NCBI RefSeq assembly: GCF_014467055.1
Contig: NZ_CP060696.1
Location: forward strand, 248,001-312,000
DNA length: 64,000 bases
Direction of reading: 5' to 3'
From: Caproicibacterium amylolyticum
GTDB lineage: Bacteria; Bacillota; Clostridia; Oscillospirales; Acutalibacteraceae
The position numbers and the translations under genes are program-made. Below the pieces are notes generated by a model. It saw nothing but the letters and a program-made list of their open reading frames with translations. It searched no databases and was not told the origin of the DNA. Shown here in pieces: positions 46,171-55,765 of the stretch; position 1 is the stretch's first letter, and each line of letters begins with the position of its first letter.

Positions 46171-46388
46171 TGTCAAAGCAGGACGTAATTGAAACCGAAG
46201 GTACCGTAGTTGAAGCTCTGCCAAACGCAATGTTTAAGGTGGAGCTGCAGAATCACCACACGATTATGGCCCATATCTCCGGCAAACTGCGTATGAATTT
46301 CATCCGCATCCTGCCCGGAGACAAGGTGACCGTAGAGATGTCTCCCTACGACCTGACTCAGGGCCGCATCACGTGGCGTACCAAGTAA
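46170..46388 (+). CDS. infA: Translation initiation factor IF-1
   Basis: IF-1 occupies the A site during initiation. The 72-aa S1/OB-fold protein has the signature [19 protein letters not shown] and [30 protein letters not shown]. Start and neighbours are conserved. Confidence 0.97.
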   Translation: MSKQDVIETEGTVVEALPNAMFKVELQNHHTIMAHISGKLRMNFIRILPGDKVTVEMSPYDLTQGRITWRTK

Positions 46389-46424
46389 GTAAAACGTGAA
46401 CATTCCTACAAGGAGGGTACACCA

Positions 46425-46538
46425 ATGAAAGTAAGACCTTCTGTTAAAAAAATGTGCGAGAAGTGCAAAATCATCAAACGCAAGGGCAAAGTCATGGTGA
46501 TTTGCGAAAACCCGAAGCACAAACAGCGTCAGGGCTAA
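46425..46538 (+). CDS. rpmJ: 50S ribosomal protein L36
   Basis: This 37-aa frame starts [20 protein letters not shown] and carries the C-x2-C-x12-C-x4-H zinc ligands, the zinc form. AAGGAGGG precedes it, and it lies between infA and rpsM as expected. Confidence 0.96.
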   Translation: MKVRPSVKKMCEKCKIIKRKGKVMVICENPKHKQRQG

Positions 46539-46572
46539 GTGACGCGATTATCATTTTGGAGGTGCAACCAGT

Positions 46573-46941
46573 ATGGCTCGTATAGCAGGTATTGACTTGC
46601 CAAGAGACAAACGCGTCGAGATCGCCTTGACTTATATCTTTGGTATCGGCCGCAAAACCGCTACCGATATTTGCTCCGCAACCGGCGTAAACCCTGACTT
46701 GCGCGTGCGCGACCTTACCGAGGACGACGCCGCAAAGCTCAGAGAATATATTGAACACAACTGCCGCGTGGAAGGCGACCTTCGCCGCGATGTGGCATTT
46801 GACATCAAACGACTCACCGAAATCGGCTGCTACCGTGGCATTCGCCACCGCAAAGGTCTGCCGGTACGCGGCCAGCGTTCCAAGACTAACGCGAGGACTC
46901 GTAAAGGCCCCCGTAAGACCATGGCCAACAAGAAGAAGTAA
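46573..46941 (+). CDS. rpsM: 30S ribosomal protein S13
   Basis: This head protein contacts the P-site tRNA and the large subunit. The 122-aa protein starts [21 protein letters not shown] and has [22 protein letters not shown], the family signature. Confidence 0.97.
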   Translation: MARIAGIDLPRDKRVEIALTYIFGIGRKTATDICSATGVNPDLRVRDLTEDDAAKLREYIEHNCRVEGDLRRDVAFDIKRLTEIGCYRGIRHRKGLPVRGQRSKTNARTRKGPRKTMANKKK

Positions 46942-46956
46942 AGGAGGGTCTAACAC

Positions 46957-47367
46957 ATGCCAGCAACTAAAGGCACAGCCAAAAAGGCTGTTGCAACCCG
47001 CCGCCGCCGTGAGCGCAAAAACATTGACCGCGGCGCAGCGCATATCCAGTCTACTTTCAACAATACAATCGTAACGATTACCGATGTGCAGGGCAATGCC
47101 GTTTCCTGGGCAAGCTCCGGTGAACTCGGTTTCCGCGGCAGCAGAAAGTCCACCCCCTTTGCCGCACAGACCGCTGCTGAGACCGCTGCAAAAGTGGCCA
47201 TCGAGCACGGCATGAAGACGGTTGACGTTTTTGTTAAGGGTCCGGGTGCAGGCCGTGAAGCTGCCATCCGCGCACTGCAGAACGCCGGCCTGGAGGTCAC
47301 CATGATTAAAGACGTGACCCCGGTTCCCCACAATGGATGCCGTCCTCCCAAAAGAAGACGTGTATAG
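46957..47367 (+). CDS. rpsK: 30S ribosomal protein S11
   Basis: This platform protein of the small subunit has 136 aa, with [20 protein letters not shown], the [19 protein letters not shown] segment, and the conserved C-terminus [13 protein letters not shown]. Confidence 0.97.
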   Translation: MPATKGTAKKAVATRRRRERKNIDRGAAHIQSTFNNTIVTITDVQGNAVSWASSGELGFRGSRKSTPFAAQTAAETAAKVAIEHGMKTVDVFVKGPGAGREAAIRALQNAGLEVTMIKDVTPVPHNGCRPPKRRRV

Positions 47368-47400
47368 CAGACAGGAATTCGAAAAGGAGGAATACGACGA

Positions 47401-47994
47401 ATGGCAAGAAATATGCAGCCTATCCTGAAGCGGTGCAAAACCCTGGGCATCAGCCCCGCTGCGATGGGCGTTAATAAAAATTCAATCCGCAACCCGAAGC
47501 AGGGCCGCCGCAAACAGAGTGAATATGCCATGCAGCTCAATGAGAAGCAGAAGGCAAAATTCATTTACGGTGTGCAGGAGAAGCAGTTCCGTCATTACTA
47601 TCAGATGGCTACTAAAACAGTCGGCGTGACCGGTGAAAACCTGCTGCGTCTGCTGGAGCGCCGTTTGGACAACTGCGTTTACCGCCTCGGTTTTGCAAAC
47701 ACACGCCGTGAAGCACGCCAGATGGTTACTCACGGTCACATCACTGTAAACGGCAAAAAGGTGGATATCTGCTCTTACCTGATTAGTGAGGGCGATGTAA
47801 TTTCCATCGCTGAAAAGAGCCGTTCTTCCCAGCATGTCAAAGACATTCTGGAAAAGAACGCAGCAACTGTTGTGCCCAAGTGGCTGGAAATCAACCACGA
47901 TGCAGTTGCGGGCAAAGTTGTTGCTATGCCCGAAAGAAGCGATATTGATTTTGATATCAACGAAACGCTTATCGTTGAGTTGTACTCCAAGTAA
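47401..47994 (+). CDS. rpsD: 30S ribosomal protein S4
   Basis: S4 is a primary 16S rRNA binder and regulator of its own synthesis in several bacteria. The 197-aa protein has the S4 domain LDNCVYRLGFANTRREARQMVTHGHI. The N-terminal zinc cysteines of the C+ form are absent, so this is the zinc-free type. Confidence 0.97.
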   Translation: MARNMQPILKRCKTLGISPAAMGVNKNSIRNPKQGRRKQSEYAMQLNEKQKAKFIYGVQEKQFRHYYQMATKTVGVTGENLLRLLERRLDNCVYRLGFANTRREARQMVTHGHITVNGKKVDICSYLISEGDVISIAEKSRSSQHVKDILEKNAATVVPKWLEINHDAVAGKVVAMPERSDIDFDINETLIVELYSK

Positions 47995-48061
47995 TGCCCT
48001 ACAGGCACATGACACATCATGGCAGAGTTTCTTTCCGCTATATGTCTAAGGAGGTTGCTTA

Positions 48062-49015
48062 ATGATCGAGATAGAAAAGCCCAAAATTGAAACTGCAGAC
48101 GTATCTGATGACGGCAACTACGGCAAGTTTGTTGTGGCTCCGCTGGAACGCGGCTTTGGCACAACCCTGGGCAACAGCCTGCGGCGTGTGCTGCTTTCCT
48201 CCCTGCCGGGCGTTGCGCCGACTTCCATCAAGATTGATGGTGTGGTGCACGAGTTTTCCACTGTTCCGGGTGTGAAAGAGGACGTTACCGAGATCGTTCT
48301 GAACATCAAGAACCTTACGGCAAAGCTGCACTGCGACGGCCCTAAAACCGTTGAAATCTGTGCAGAGGGTCCCTGTGAGGTCACGGCGGATTCTATCAAG
48401 TGTGACAGTGAGGTCGAGATTTTAAATCCTGACCTGCACATTGCGACTTTGGGCGAAGGCGCAAAGCTGTATATGGAAATCACACTGGATAAAGGACGCG
48501 GATACGTCCCCTCCGACCGCAACAAGCAGAACATGACCGCCAATGTCATTGGCGATATTCCCGTAGATTCTATCTACACCCCGGTGTACCGGGTTAACTT
48601 CAACGTGGAGAACGCCCGTGTTGGGCAGCGCATCGATTACGACAAGCTGACCCTTGAGGTTTGGACCAACGGCGTCATTACCGCACAGGAAGCTGTTTCC
48701 CTTGCGGCAAAATTCCTCACCGAGCATCTCAACCTCTTTGTGAATCTGTCTGATAAAGGCAGCAACGCAGAGATCATGGTGGAGAAGGACGATCAGGACA
48801 AAGAAAAAGTACTCGAAATGACCATTGAAGAGCTTGACTTGTCTGTTCGTTCCTTTAACTGCCTGAAGCGCGCTGGTATTAACACGGTGGGTGACCTTGT
48901 CAACAAGTCTGAAGAAGACATGATGAAGGTACGCAACCTTGGACGTAAATCGCTGGAGGAGGTCATCTGGAAGATGGCTTCACTTGGATATAATCTGCGC
49001 AAGGAAGATGAATAA
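48062..49015 (+). CDS. rpoA: DNA-directed RNA polymerase alpha subunit
   Basis: The 317-aa protein has the assembly domain ([23 protein letters not shown]) and a C-terminal DNA-binding domain (about 245-310: [23 protein letters not shown] and [14 protein letters not shown]). AAGGAGG lies upstream. It is part of the alpha operon. Confidence 0.98.
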   Translation: MIEIEKPKIETADVSDDGNYGKFVVAPLERGFGTTLGNSLRRVLLSSLPGVAPTSIKIDGVVHEFSTVPGVKEDVTEIVLNIKNLTAKLHCDGPKTVEICAEGPCEVTADSIKCDSEVEILNPDLHIATLGEGAKLYMEITLDKGRGYVPSDRNKQNMTANVIGDIPVDSIYTPVYRVNFNVENARVGQRIDYDKLTLEVWTNGVITAQEAVSLAAKFLTEHLNLFVNLSDKGSNAEIMVEKDDQDKEKVLEMTIEELDLSVRSFNCLKRAGINTVGDLVNKSEEDMMKVRNLGRKSLEEVIWKMASLGYNLRKEDE

Positions 49016-49049
49016 TTCCCTATCCCATAGGTTAAAGGAGTGACATTCG

Positions 49050-49442
49050 ATGCCAGGAACCAGAAAGCTCGGCAGAGCGACCGACAGCCGTACCGCTATG
49101 CTGCGTGCAATGGTAACCTTTCTCTTAGAGAACGGTAAGATCGAAACGACCGTCACCCGTGCCAAGGAGGTTCGCTCCATGGCCGAGAAGATGATCACGA
49201 TCGCCAAAGAGGACACGCTGCACAACAGACGCCTTGTAATGGGCTTCGTTACAAAAGAAGCTGTTACAAATAAACTGTTTACAGAAACTGCTCCGCAGTA
49301 CAAAGAGCGCAATGGCGGCTACACCCGCATCACAAAGATCGGGCCCCGCCGCGGCGATGCTGCAGAGATGGCGATTATTGAACTGATGCCGGTTGAAACA
49401 GCAGCTCCCGCTGCTGCAGAAGCACCCGCTGAAAGCAAGTAA
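49050..49442 (+). CDS. rplQ: 50S ribosomal protein L17
   Basis: This 130-aa protein starts [21 protein letters not shown] and has [21 protein letters not shown], followed by an Ala/Glu/Pro-rich tail. It is the last gene of the superoperon and is followed by a strong terminator. Confidence 0.97.
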   Translation: MPGTRKLGRATDSRTAMLRAMVTFLLENGKIETTVTRAKEVRSMAEKMITIAKEDTLHNRRLVMGFVTKEAVTNKLFTETAPQYKERNGGYTRITKIGPRRGDAAEMAIIELMPVETAAPAAAEAPAESK

Positions 49443-49458
49443 TTGCAAGTGAATAAAT

Positions 49459-49493
49459 AAAGGGCTGCTGTAGAGATTACAGCAGCCCTTTTT
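49459..49493. terminator. Terminator of the S10-spc-alpha operon
   Basis: AGGGCTGCTGT (49461-49471) pairs with ACAGCAGCCCT (49479-49489), followed by a T tract. The A tract on the other side allows use by the minus-strand gene at 49505 as well. Confidence 0.92.
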
Positions 49494-49504
49494 GTCGCCT
49501 ATTA

Positions 49505-49678
49505 TTAATTTTTGCTGACGAAATCCGGGAAAAAAGCATCCGGATTCTTCTTGAATTCGGTCACTGGATCCTGCGGCTCCGCACCGGAAGCATTGGTACT
49601 TCCTGCGGGCATTCTGCGCATCCAGGCGGGCAGGGGATTCTCCGTAGGATTTTTGCAGTTGTACACTTTGGTTTCCAT
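49505..49678 (-). CDS. Small hypothetical protein (57 aa)
   Basis: The frame METKVYNCKNPTENPLPAWM... is not recognised. It is polar and proline-rich and ends FKKNPDAFFPDFVSKN. A strong GGAGGTG at 8-nt spacing before 49678 supports translation. It lies 52 bp downstream of the threonine-aldolase-like gene on the same strand, so it could be co-transcribed. An apparent longer frame upstream overlaps that enzyme and is not used. Confidence 0.65.
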   Translation of the reverse strand: METKVYNCKNPTENPLPAWMRRMPAGSTNASGAEPQDPVTEFKKNPDAFFPDFVSKN

Positions 49679-49730
49679 CGTAAACACCTCCGTCTCATTG
49701 TATGCGAACGCGGTAAAATGTTTGCAGAAA

Positions 49731-50765
49731 TTACAGATTGGAAATTGCGCTGCAGAGCGTTTGTACAGAGCTTTCTGTGGTTGCCCAGCTGGTGCAGATG
49801 CGCACAACTGTATGTGTGGAATCGGGCTTGGCGATAAAGGAGAAAGAAAAATCTTTCTCTAACTTTTCCAGCAGCTTGTCCGGAAAAACAACAAATTGCT
49901 GGTTTGTAGGGGAGTCAACGTACAGAGAAAGACCTTTTCCCAAGCAGGAGCCGCGGATTTTCATGGCAAGCTGGTCAGCATGTTCGCCCAGCTGAAAATA
50001 TAGATTGTCCTTCAGCAGGGTGTCGAACTGAATGCCAAGAAGGCGCCCTTTGGCAAGCATACCGCCTCGCTGCTTGATCATATAGCGAAAATCCTTTTTT
50101 AATGCGTCATTTGTAATCACAACGGCTTCACCGAAAAGTGCGCCGACTTTTGTGCCGCCAATGTAGAAGACGTCACTCAGATGTGCAATATCGGTAAGGG
50201 TAACATCAGTTCCCTCGGCGGCCAGACCGTAAGCAAGGCGGGCGCCGTCGATAAACAGAGGCAGGTGAAATTCACTGCATACCGCGCGGATTGCTTTTAG
50301 TTCTGCAAGGCTGTAAAGTGTGCCGCTTTCTGTTGGGTGAGAAATGTAAATCAGCCCGGGCTGTACGGTGTGTTCGCTGGAATCGTCCGCAAAATGCGCA
50401 GTGCAGTGTGCGCGAAGTTCCGCTGCATCCATTTTTGCATCATGTGAGGGTAGGGTCAGTACCTTGTGTCCACTGGCTTCAATTGCGCCGGTTTCATGTA
50501 CAGCAATGTGCCCTTCACTGGTGGCAATCGCGCCCTGCCACGGGCGCAGTATAGCCGCAATTACCGTTGTGTTGGTCTGGGTGCCGCCAACCAGAAAGTG
50601 GACATCCGCATCCGGTGTACCGCAAAGGCTGCGAATGCGTGCCGCCGCGCTTTCGCAGTAAGGGTCCAGACCGTAGCCGGGGGTTTGTTCCAGGTTGGTT
50701 TCTACCAATTTTTGCAGGATGCGCGGATGTGCACCCTCACCGTAATCACATTCAAAACGAAGCAT
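49731..50765 (-). CDS. Low-specificity L-threonine aldolase-like PLP enzyme
   Basis: The family cleaves L-threonine or allo-threonine to glycine and acetaldehyde (fold type I PLP). The 344-aa protein starts LRFECDYGEGAHPRILQKL and has GGTQTNTTVIAAIL, the Asp of FIDGARLAYGL, and the PLP lysine in YIGGTKVGALFGEA. The aldolase assignment is by overall pattern; another beta-eliminating lyase is possible. AAGGAGAATG precedes the start. Confidence 0.87.
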   Translation of the reverse strand: MLRFECDYGEGAHPRILQKLVETNLEQTPGYGLDPYCESAAARIRSLCGTPDADVHFLVGGTQTNTTVIAAILRPWQGAIATSEGHIAVHETGAIEASGHKVLTLPSHDAKMDAAELRAHCTAHFADDSSEHTVQPGLIYISHPTESGTLYSLAELKAIRAVCSEFHLPLFIDGARLAYGLAAEGTDVTLTDIAHLSDVFYIGGTKVGALFGEAVVITNDALKKDFRYMIKQRGGMLAKGRLLGIQFDTLLKDNLYFQLGEHADQLAMKIRGSCLGKGLSLYVDSPTNQQFVVFPDKLLEKLEKDFSFSFIAKPDSTHTVVRICTSWATTESSVQTLCSAISNL

Positions 50766-50900
50766 GTTCCATTCTCCTTGTTTTTGAGGCTGCCTTTACT
50801 ATACCATAAAATGCGGCAGCGGAACAGAGAAAGGTTGACGCCCCCGCGTGAAAGTGTTAAATTGCTGTATGTAGAGTATTTTTAAGGATGTGTTAGACAG

Positions 50901-51158
50901 ATGGAAAATCGGTTTGGTATTCCCAAAGCAGATTATTTTACAGAGAACAGCAATTTTTATACCGGCAGCCTGCTGCCATTTAATTACCGCATTGATGCAG
51001 GTGGCGATACCATTCAGGTGATAGTTTGGTACGGAAAAATGTGCCTTGCCAAAAGTAAGCCTTCGGCGCAGCGGGAATTTTCCAAAGACACCGAGGGCTG
51101 CGGCAAAGCACTTGCGTGGCTGGAGGAGCAGTATCAAATCTGCGTGAAACAGCAATAA
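50901..51158 (+). CDS. Small hypothetical protein (85 aa)
   Basis: This product is not recognised. It is a soluble small protein with a likely beta-rich core (NFYTGSLLPFNYRIDAGGDTIQVIVWYGKMCL) and a C-terminal helix (GCGKALAWLEEQYQICVKQQ). An AAGGATG box lies upstream. Just downstream begins the repeat element at 51174. Confidence 0.65.
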   Translation: MENRFGIPKADYFTENSNFYTGSLLPFNYRIDAGGDTIQVIVWYGKMCLAKSKPSAQREFSKDTEGCGKALAWLEEQYQICVKQQ

Positions 51159-51395
51159 AAAGTTTTGCCTGCAGTTACTTTCTGTCGCTTCCTTAGAAAG
51201 CGACCGCCCGTGTGGGGCGCGAAGCCCCATGACCCTGCCCTTGTCCGTAAAGCCCTTGGTACGGAAAACAAGTATACAGCAGCGTTCCCTGCGGCGGCGA
51301 AGCCACGCCGCAGGGAAACAGCGTTATCACACGGGGCGAGAACAAGACCTTGGGAGCCTCCCTTGCAGACTCCCAAACCCGCGAACGCTTCTTAG

Positions 51396-52520
51396 GGCAA
51401 CGCCGCATAACAGCGAAGATGCCGGTTCAATTCTGTGTTGATATGAAATAGTCCGTTGCTTTCTCCTTGATTTGGTCTGCAGGGTAACCCGAATCAGACT
51501 GCCAGAGAATTTCTGTCAGCCAGAATCAGGTTTGCCAGCGCAAACATCATATTCAATTTTTGAATTTGCTTTTGCAAACCTCGGTATCGTGTTTTTCGAT
51601 ACCGCAGTTGACTTTTTACGATGGCAAAAACATGTTCAACTTTTGAACGCACCGATGATTTTGAATGCTCGACTTTTTTGGCGTAATATTGTCCGCTTGT
51701 GCTGAGTTTCTTTACCTGAGAGGGGCGCCGATTGATTTTGTATTTGATTTTCTTGCCTTTCTTGTTGCGCACAACGGCATCCGGACGCTTTGTCGCTCCA
51801 AGATAACCACTGTCCCCGTTTACGGTTTCTTCTTCTCCTGTAAGCAATTTTGCTGTTTCACTTACATCACTGACATTTGCTGCTGTTACATCTACCGTAT
51901 GGACGATTCCACTGTCTTTGTCCACCCCAATGTGTGCCTTATATCCGAAATGCCATGTGTTGCCTTTCTTTGCCTGATGCGCATCCGGGTCCCGTTGCCT
52001 CTCTTTGTTCTTGGTCGAGGAAGGCGCTTCTATGAAAGTGGAGTCCACTATGGTTCCCTTTTTCAGTAACAGACCTTTTTTCTGCAGCGATATCACAACC
52101 TGTGCGAAAATCTCCTGCTCCAGGCCATTGCGCACTAAAATATTCCGAAATCTGCCGATGGTATCTCCATCCGGAACCTGATTGCTGGATTCTACTCCAC
52201 AAAACTCCGAAAAGGCACGGCTATCTATTATCTCACAGGCTGTTGCCTCGTCAGCCAAATTGTACAGATTCTGCAAAATATGGATTCGAAGCATCAGTTC
52301 CAGGTCGTATGGTTTATTCCCGCGTTCTCCCTTATAGTAGCGCGGCTTTATGATGGCTGCCCATTCGTCCCATGGCACGATGTGATCAATTTGACTCAGA
52401 AATTCTTTTTTATGTGTTTTTACCCGTGCCAGTTCATCGCTTAGAGCTGACAAGCTGATTTGTTTGTTCATATCTCTATTTTACCACTTCTTGAGTCGTT
52501 CTACTTTGTGCGGTGTTGCC
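51396..52520 (-). mobile_element. IS5-family insertion sequence
   Basis: This 1125-bp IS has terminal inverted repeats GGCAACGCCGCA (51396-51407) and GGCAACACCGCA (reverse of 52509-52520). It is flanked by the direct repeat TTAG (51392-51395 and 52521-52524). A 4-bp YTAR-type duplication fits IS5-group elements. It carries one transposase gene and sits inside the MITE-like repeat. Removing the IS and one TTAG restores a sequence collinear with the copy at 28254. Confidence 0.92.
51494..52471 (-). CDS. IS5-family transposase
   Basis: This 325-aa DDE transposase has an N-terminal DUF772-type region (ERGNKPYDLELMLRIHILQNLYNLAD). The catalytic residues appear in IVDSTFIEAP (first Asp), VNGDSGYLGA (second Asp) and SKVEHVFAIVKSQLRYRKTRYRG (Glu with the Y-2-R-3-E-6-K-like region). 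The frame is intact, so the element may still be active. Confidence 0.94.
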   Translation of the reverse strand: MNKQISLSALSDELARVKTHKKEFLSQIDHIVPWDEWAAIIKPRYYKGERGNKPYDLELMLRIHILQNLYNLADEATACEIIDSRAFSEFCGVESSNQVPDGDTIGRFRNILVRNGLEQEIFAQVVISLQKKGLLLKKGTIVDSTFIEAPSSTKNKERQRDPDAHQAKKGNTWHFGYKAHIGVDKDSGIVHTVDVTAANVSDVSETAKLLTGEEETVNGDSGYLGATKRPDAVVRNKKGKKIKYKINRRPSQVKKLSTSGQYYAKKVEHSKSSVRSKVEHVFAIVKSQLRYRKTRYRGLQKQIQKLNMMFALANLILADRNSLAV

Positions 52521-52616
52521 TTAGAATATTGCAGTCAAGAGATAAGGTCGCGGCGGGCTTCGCCCCCGCACTCCTTGTCGCTTTCTAAAAAGCGACGGAA
52601 AGTAACCCACAGAACG

Positions 52617-52657
52617 TAAAAAAGTTCCGTTTGCCTTTTGGCAAGCGGAATTTTTTA
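52617..52657. terminator. Terminator of the 5'-nucleotidase gene
   Basis: TTCCGTTTGCC (52625-52635) and GGCAAGCGGAA (52640-52650) form an 11-bp stem with loop TTTT and A/T tracts on both sides. Confidence 0.85.
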
Positions 52658-52673
52658 GTTTGGTATTTTTCTT

Positions 52674-54917
52674 TTATGCCGCAACGCTGCGGTACATCTT
52701 ATAAGCTGTGCCGTTTACCGTTACATACAGACCGGCTTCGCCCTTTTTCAGAGCTTTGTAGCCAAACAGGTAGCTGACAGTACCGTTGGAGTTGGTTTGC
52801 GGTGCTTTGGCCAGTGTGGCAAGAACAGAACCGCTGCCGCTGGTGTAGCTGACCTTTGCGCCTTTCTGTATGGTGACCAGTGCAAAGTAGGTTTTGCCAA
52901 CTTTGGTGCTGACACCGGAAGTGGTGTCGCAGACGAACGGCTTATCATTTGCAGCCGCGTTCAGACCAAGCAGATTGTTGGTGAACTCGTCCATGATTTT
53001 GGTGCCCTTTTCATCAAAGACTTCAACTGCGTGACCGCCGGCTTTCAGTTTTTCAATCGTCAGTACGCCGTCTGCAGTGGTTTTCAGCATGGTTTTCTTG
53101 CCGCCGTCCACGGAAACAAGCACCTTTGCAGACGCCTTTGCTTTGTCATTCTGTTTTACCGTGAAGCTACCGGTGTAGGCAGATGCCGGCATGCCGCTGT
53201 ATAGAATCTGGCAGCGGTCCTTGCTGTCATAGCGGAAGCTGCCCTTGCCGTTGGCGGTCTGCTCGGTGATGTAATTCTGAACAATGGTGTCCAGACCGTC
53301 GCTTTCGGCAACAGCCTTTAAACCACTGAGCATTGTAAAGTTGTCGCCGCCTGCAATCAGATAGTCGTTGGAAGCAAACAACAGCTTGGTTGTGTTATCT
53401 GTGCGGTTCAAAACCTTGTCGTCTGTACCGTCTTTGTTGAGCAGTACGATTTTTGTAACACGGCTGCCCTCTGTTTTAGCTTTTGCGTCAAAGGCGGGCT
53501 TGAAAACGTCAAATTCAAAGCGCATGCCGCCGACCTGTGGGAACCCGCCGACCGCAGAAAGCTGTCCATCTTTATAAACGCCGCTTACGCCAACCTCCAG
53601 TGCCTTGTACAGTACGGCAGGTGTCACTTCCTTAACGGAAAGGGTGTTGCCAAACGGCAGAACAGTATTTACGTCTGCAACTGTGATGTTGCCAGCAGGC
53701 AGCGTGGTGCGCACGCCGCCGCCATTTTCAAGGGAAACAATCGGCAGGGAAGCGTATTCACTGCGGCCCTTTACCAGAGAAGCGGATTTTTCGACCATTG
53801 CATCGGCAATCAAGCTGCCAAGGTTGGTTTTGTCTGCGCGGCAGACGCTTTTGCCTTCGTATGTGCCGCCGTACAGCGCGTTTTCACTTTTGCCTACAAC
53901 CGTTTTGCGCAGGGTGTCCAGTGTTTGATCCTGTGCATCGTAAACAGCGGTTACAGAAGTATCCGCAGGGAACTGCTTGCCGAAATCGGCAGGCGCTACA
54001 TTTTCGGAAGTGATGGCCGGAACGCCGGAGCTAAAGCTTACCTTCAATACACCAACCTTCGCGGCGGCAGTACCGGTCTGGTCAATATAAACAGTTTTAC
54101 TGCCGTCTTTGTTTTTGACTTGCTCGTTGTCTACGCTGTGGCTGTGGCCGTCCAAAATTATGTCGATGCCGGTGGTGTCTTTCGCAATTTGTGTGCTGGT
54201 TGGGTTTGAGGAAGCGTCAATGCCGACATGCATGATGCCGACTACCAAATCGGCACCGCTGGCTTTCAGTGCATCAGCCTGCTTTTGAGAAGCTTTTACT
54301 TCATTTTCAAAAGTTACGCCACCCAGATTGTTCGGATTGGTTTTAAAGGCGGTTTCTGCGGTGGTAATACCGAAGAAACCAATTCTTTTGCCTGCAACAG
54401 TTTTGATAATGGAAGCACCGTTGTTGTCATAGCTGCCGATGCCGGACTGCACATTTTTCAGCAGCGGGGAACCGTTTCTGTCAGCATTTGCGGCAAGCAT
54501 CGGGAATTTTGCGGACTTTACATTGGAAAGCAGCGTGTCCAATCCATAATCAAATTCATGGTTGCCCAGGCACATCAGGTCGTAGCCCGCAGCATTCATC
54601 AGGGTAAAGGCAAAGCTGCCTTTGGACTGTGCGGTGATGAGCTGACCCTGGCTGACATCGCCGGAGTCAACCAGCAGGGAATTCGGCGTGTTTTTCTTTG
54701 CGGTTGCCAGTACATCCATGCCAATCTGGCTGAGTGTGCCGTCCTTTGCATAGGTGCTGTTCAGCTTGCCGTGGATGTCATTGGTGTGATAGATGGTGAC
54801 GGTGCTGTCATCTGCCATAACAGAAACAGCTGTCAGCGGAACGGTGGCGAACACCATTGCGCAGGAGAGCAGCGCCGCCAGTGTTTTGCGCCCTATTCGT
54901 ATTCCGGCCTTTTTCAT
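52674..54917 (-). CDS. Secreted 5'-nucleotidase / 2',3'-cyclic phosphodiesterase family protein
   Basis: This 747-aa exported enzyme has a signal peptide to about residue 34. The calcineurin-like domain follows, with YHTNDIHGKL, LLVDSGDVSQG and LGNHEFDYG (metal ligands). Then comes the 5'-nucleotidase C-terminal domain with ENGGGVRTTLPAGNITVADVNTVLPFGNT. About 170 extra residues at the end hold a possible Ig-like segment (VLVSVDGGKKTMLKTTADGVLTIEKLKAGGHAVEVFDEKG) that may aid wall attachment or binding. No LPXTG motif was seen. AAGGAGATACG precedes the start. Confidence 0.93.
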   Translation of the reverse strand: MKKAGIRIGRKTLAALLSCAMVFATVPLTAVSVMADDSTVTIYHTNDIHGKLNSTYAKDGTLSQIGMDVLATAKKNTPNSLLVDSGDVSQGQLITAQSKGSFAFTLMNAAGYDLMCLGNHEFDYGLDTLLSNVKSAKFPMLAANADRNGSPLLKNVQSGIGSYDNNGASIIKTVAGKRIGFFGITTAETAFKTNPNNLGGVTFENEVKASQKQADALKASGADLVVGIMHVGIDASSNPTSTQIAKDTTGIDIILDGHSHSVDNEQVKNKDGSKTVYIDQTGTAAAKVGVLKVSFSSGVPAITSENVAPADFGKQFPADTSVTAVYDAQDQTLDTLRKTVVGKSENALYGGTYEGKSVCRADKTNLGSLIADAMVEKSASLVKGRSEYASLPIVSLENGGGVRTTLPAGNITVADVNTVLPFGNTLSVKEVTPAVLYKALEVGVSGVYKDGQLSAVGGFPQVGGMRFEFDVFKPAFDAKAKTEGSRVTKIVLLNKDGTDDKVLNRTDNTTKLLFASNDYLIAGGDNFTMLSGLKAVAESDGLDTIVQNYITEQTANGKGSFRYDSKDRCQILYSGMPASAYTGSFTVKQNDKAKASAKVLVSVDGGKKTMLKTTADGVLTIEKLKAGGHAVEVFDEKGTKIMDEFTNNLLGLNAAANDKPFVCDTTSGVSTKVGKTYFALVTIQKGAKVSYTSGSGSVLATLAKAPQTNSNGTVSYLFGYKALKKGEAGLYVTVNGTAYKMYRSVAA

Positions 54918-55183
54918 ATCGTATCTCCTTCCACAGATACAAAATTTAGGACACGATTATTCTAGCATATGCCATCAGAAGGGCGCAAGGCAATCGGCTG
55001 ACAATACGAGATATTTTATCAAAACTTAACATTGTTATGCGGTCACTGTATATTTGTGCAGAAGAAAAGGAATGGACTTGCACAATTTTATGTGGTACAA
55101 ATTACATGGAAAGAAAAAAATTAAAAATCAGGGGGAACATTTCCTGCTGACAGAGCGTGTTACAGGTGAAAGGAGGCGGAGAG

Positions 55184-55765
55184 ATGAAAAAAGAGCTGCG
55201 TTCCGATGCGTTTCTGCAGGACGTAATGGAACGCTGGGGAGACATGGTATACCGGCTTGCATTAGGGCATGCCGGAAACATTGCAGATGCAGAAGATATT
55301 TATCAGGATGTATTTCTGCGCTTACTGCGGGATACAACCGCGTTCAAAACAGAGGAGCACTTAAAGGCATGGCTGCTTCGCGTGACGCTCAACTGCTGCC
55401 ATGACCTTGCACGCAGTACACAGCGCCGCGGTACACTGGAACTTTCGGAGTTGATTGCAGATGAAAGTGCTGACCCTGCCGCAGAGGAGTTGTGGCAGGC
55501 GGTGGCGGTTTTACCGCCAAAACTGCTGACCGTGATTCACCTGTTTTATGCGGAAGGCTACACAACCGAGCAGATTGCTTTGTTGCTGCACTGCCGCCCT
55601 GCAACGGTGCGCACCCGCCTGCACCGCGCACGCAAAGAATTAAAACAACTGTTAGGAGGAGAAAACGATGAAGAATGCAGACTTGAACGAGTACGGGAAC
55701 CTGATGCACCAAGTATATGCGCCGCAACAGCTGAAACAGCGCGTACTGGCAGCCGCCGACTGTGA
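55184..55765 (+). CDS. ECF-type RNA polymerase sigma factor
   Basis: This 193-aa sigma factor has region 2 (VYRLALGHAGNIADAEDIYQDVFLRLLRD) and region 4 (LPPKLLTVIHLFYAEGYTTEQIALLLHCRPATVRTRLHRARKELKQLL). The ATG at 55184 follows AGGAGGCGG; an earlier in-frame start is rejected. The frame runs 98 nt into the next gene instead of ending near LLGGENDEE, an unusually long overlap. The last 30 or so residues are atypical for the family. Confidence 0.93.
   Translation: MKKELRSDAFLQDVMERWGDMVYRLALGHAGNIADAEDIYQDVFLRLLRDTTAFKTEEHLKAWLLRVTLNCCHDLARSTQRRGTLELSELIADESADPAAEELWQAVAVLPPKLLTVIHLFYAEGYTTEQIALLLHCRPATVRTRLHRARKELKQLLGGENDEECRLERVREPDAPSICAATAETARTGSRRL

Larger units (their letters stand above)
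51174..52606. repeat. MITE-like element with about 30-bp terminal inverted repeats, split by an IS
   Basis: The outer ends are inverted copies. The left end reads GTTACTTTCTGTCGCTTCC, and the reverse complement of the right end reads GTTACTTTCCGTCGCTTTTT. Both then run into a palindrome ending GAAAGCGAC. Without the IS (51396-52520) and one duplicate of TTAG, the element is about 304 bp. Internal blocks match the copies at 28254-28496 and 8430-8492. It encodes no protein itself. No target duplication of the outer element was found. Confidence 0.8.

Noticed and set aside
51165..51395. Frames of 70-80 aa on both strands beside the IS
   Set aside because: They are chance frames inside the MITE-like element.
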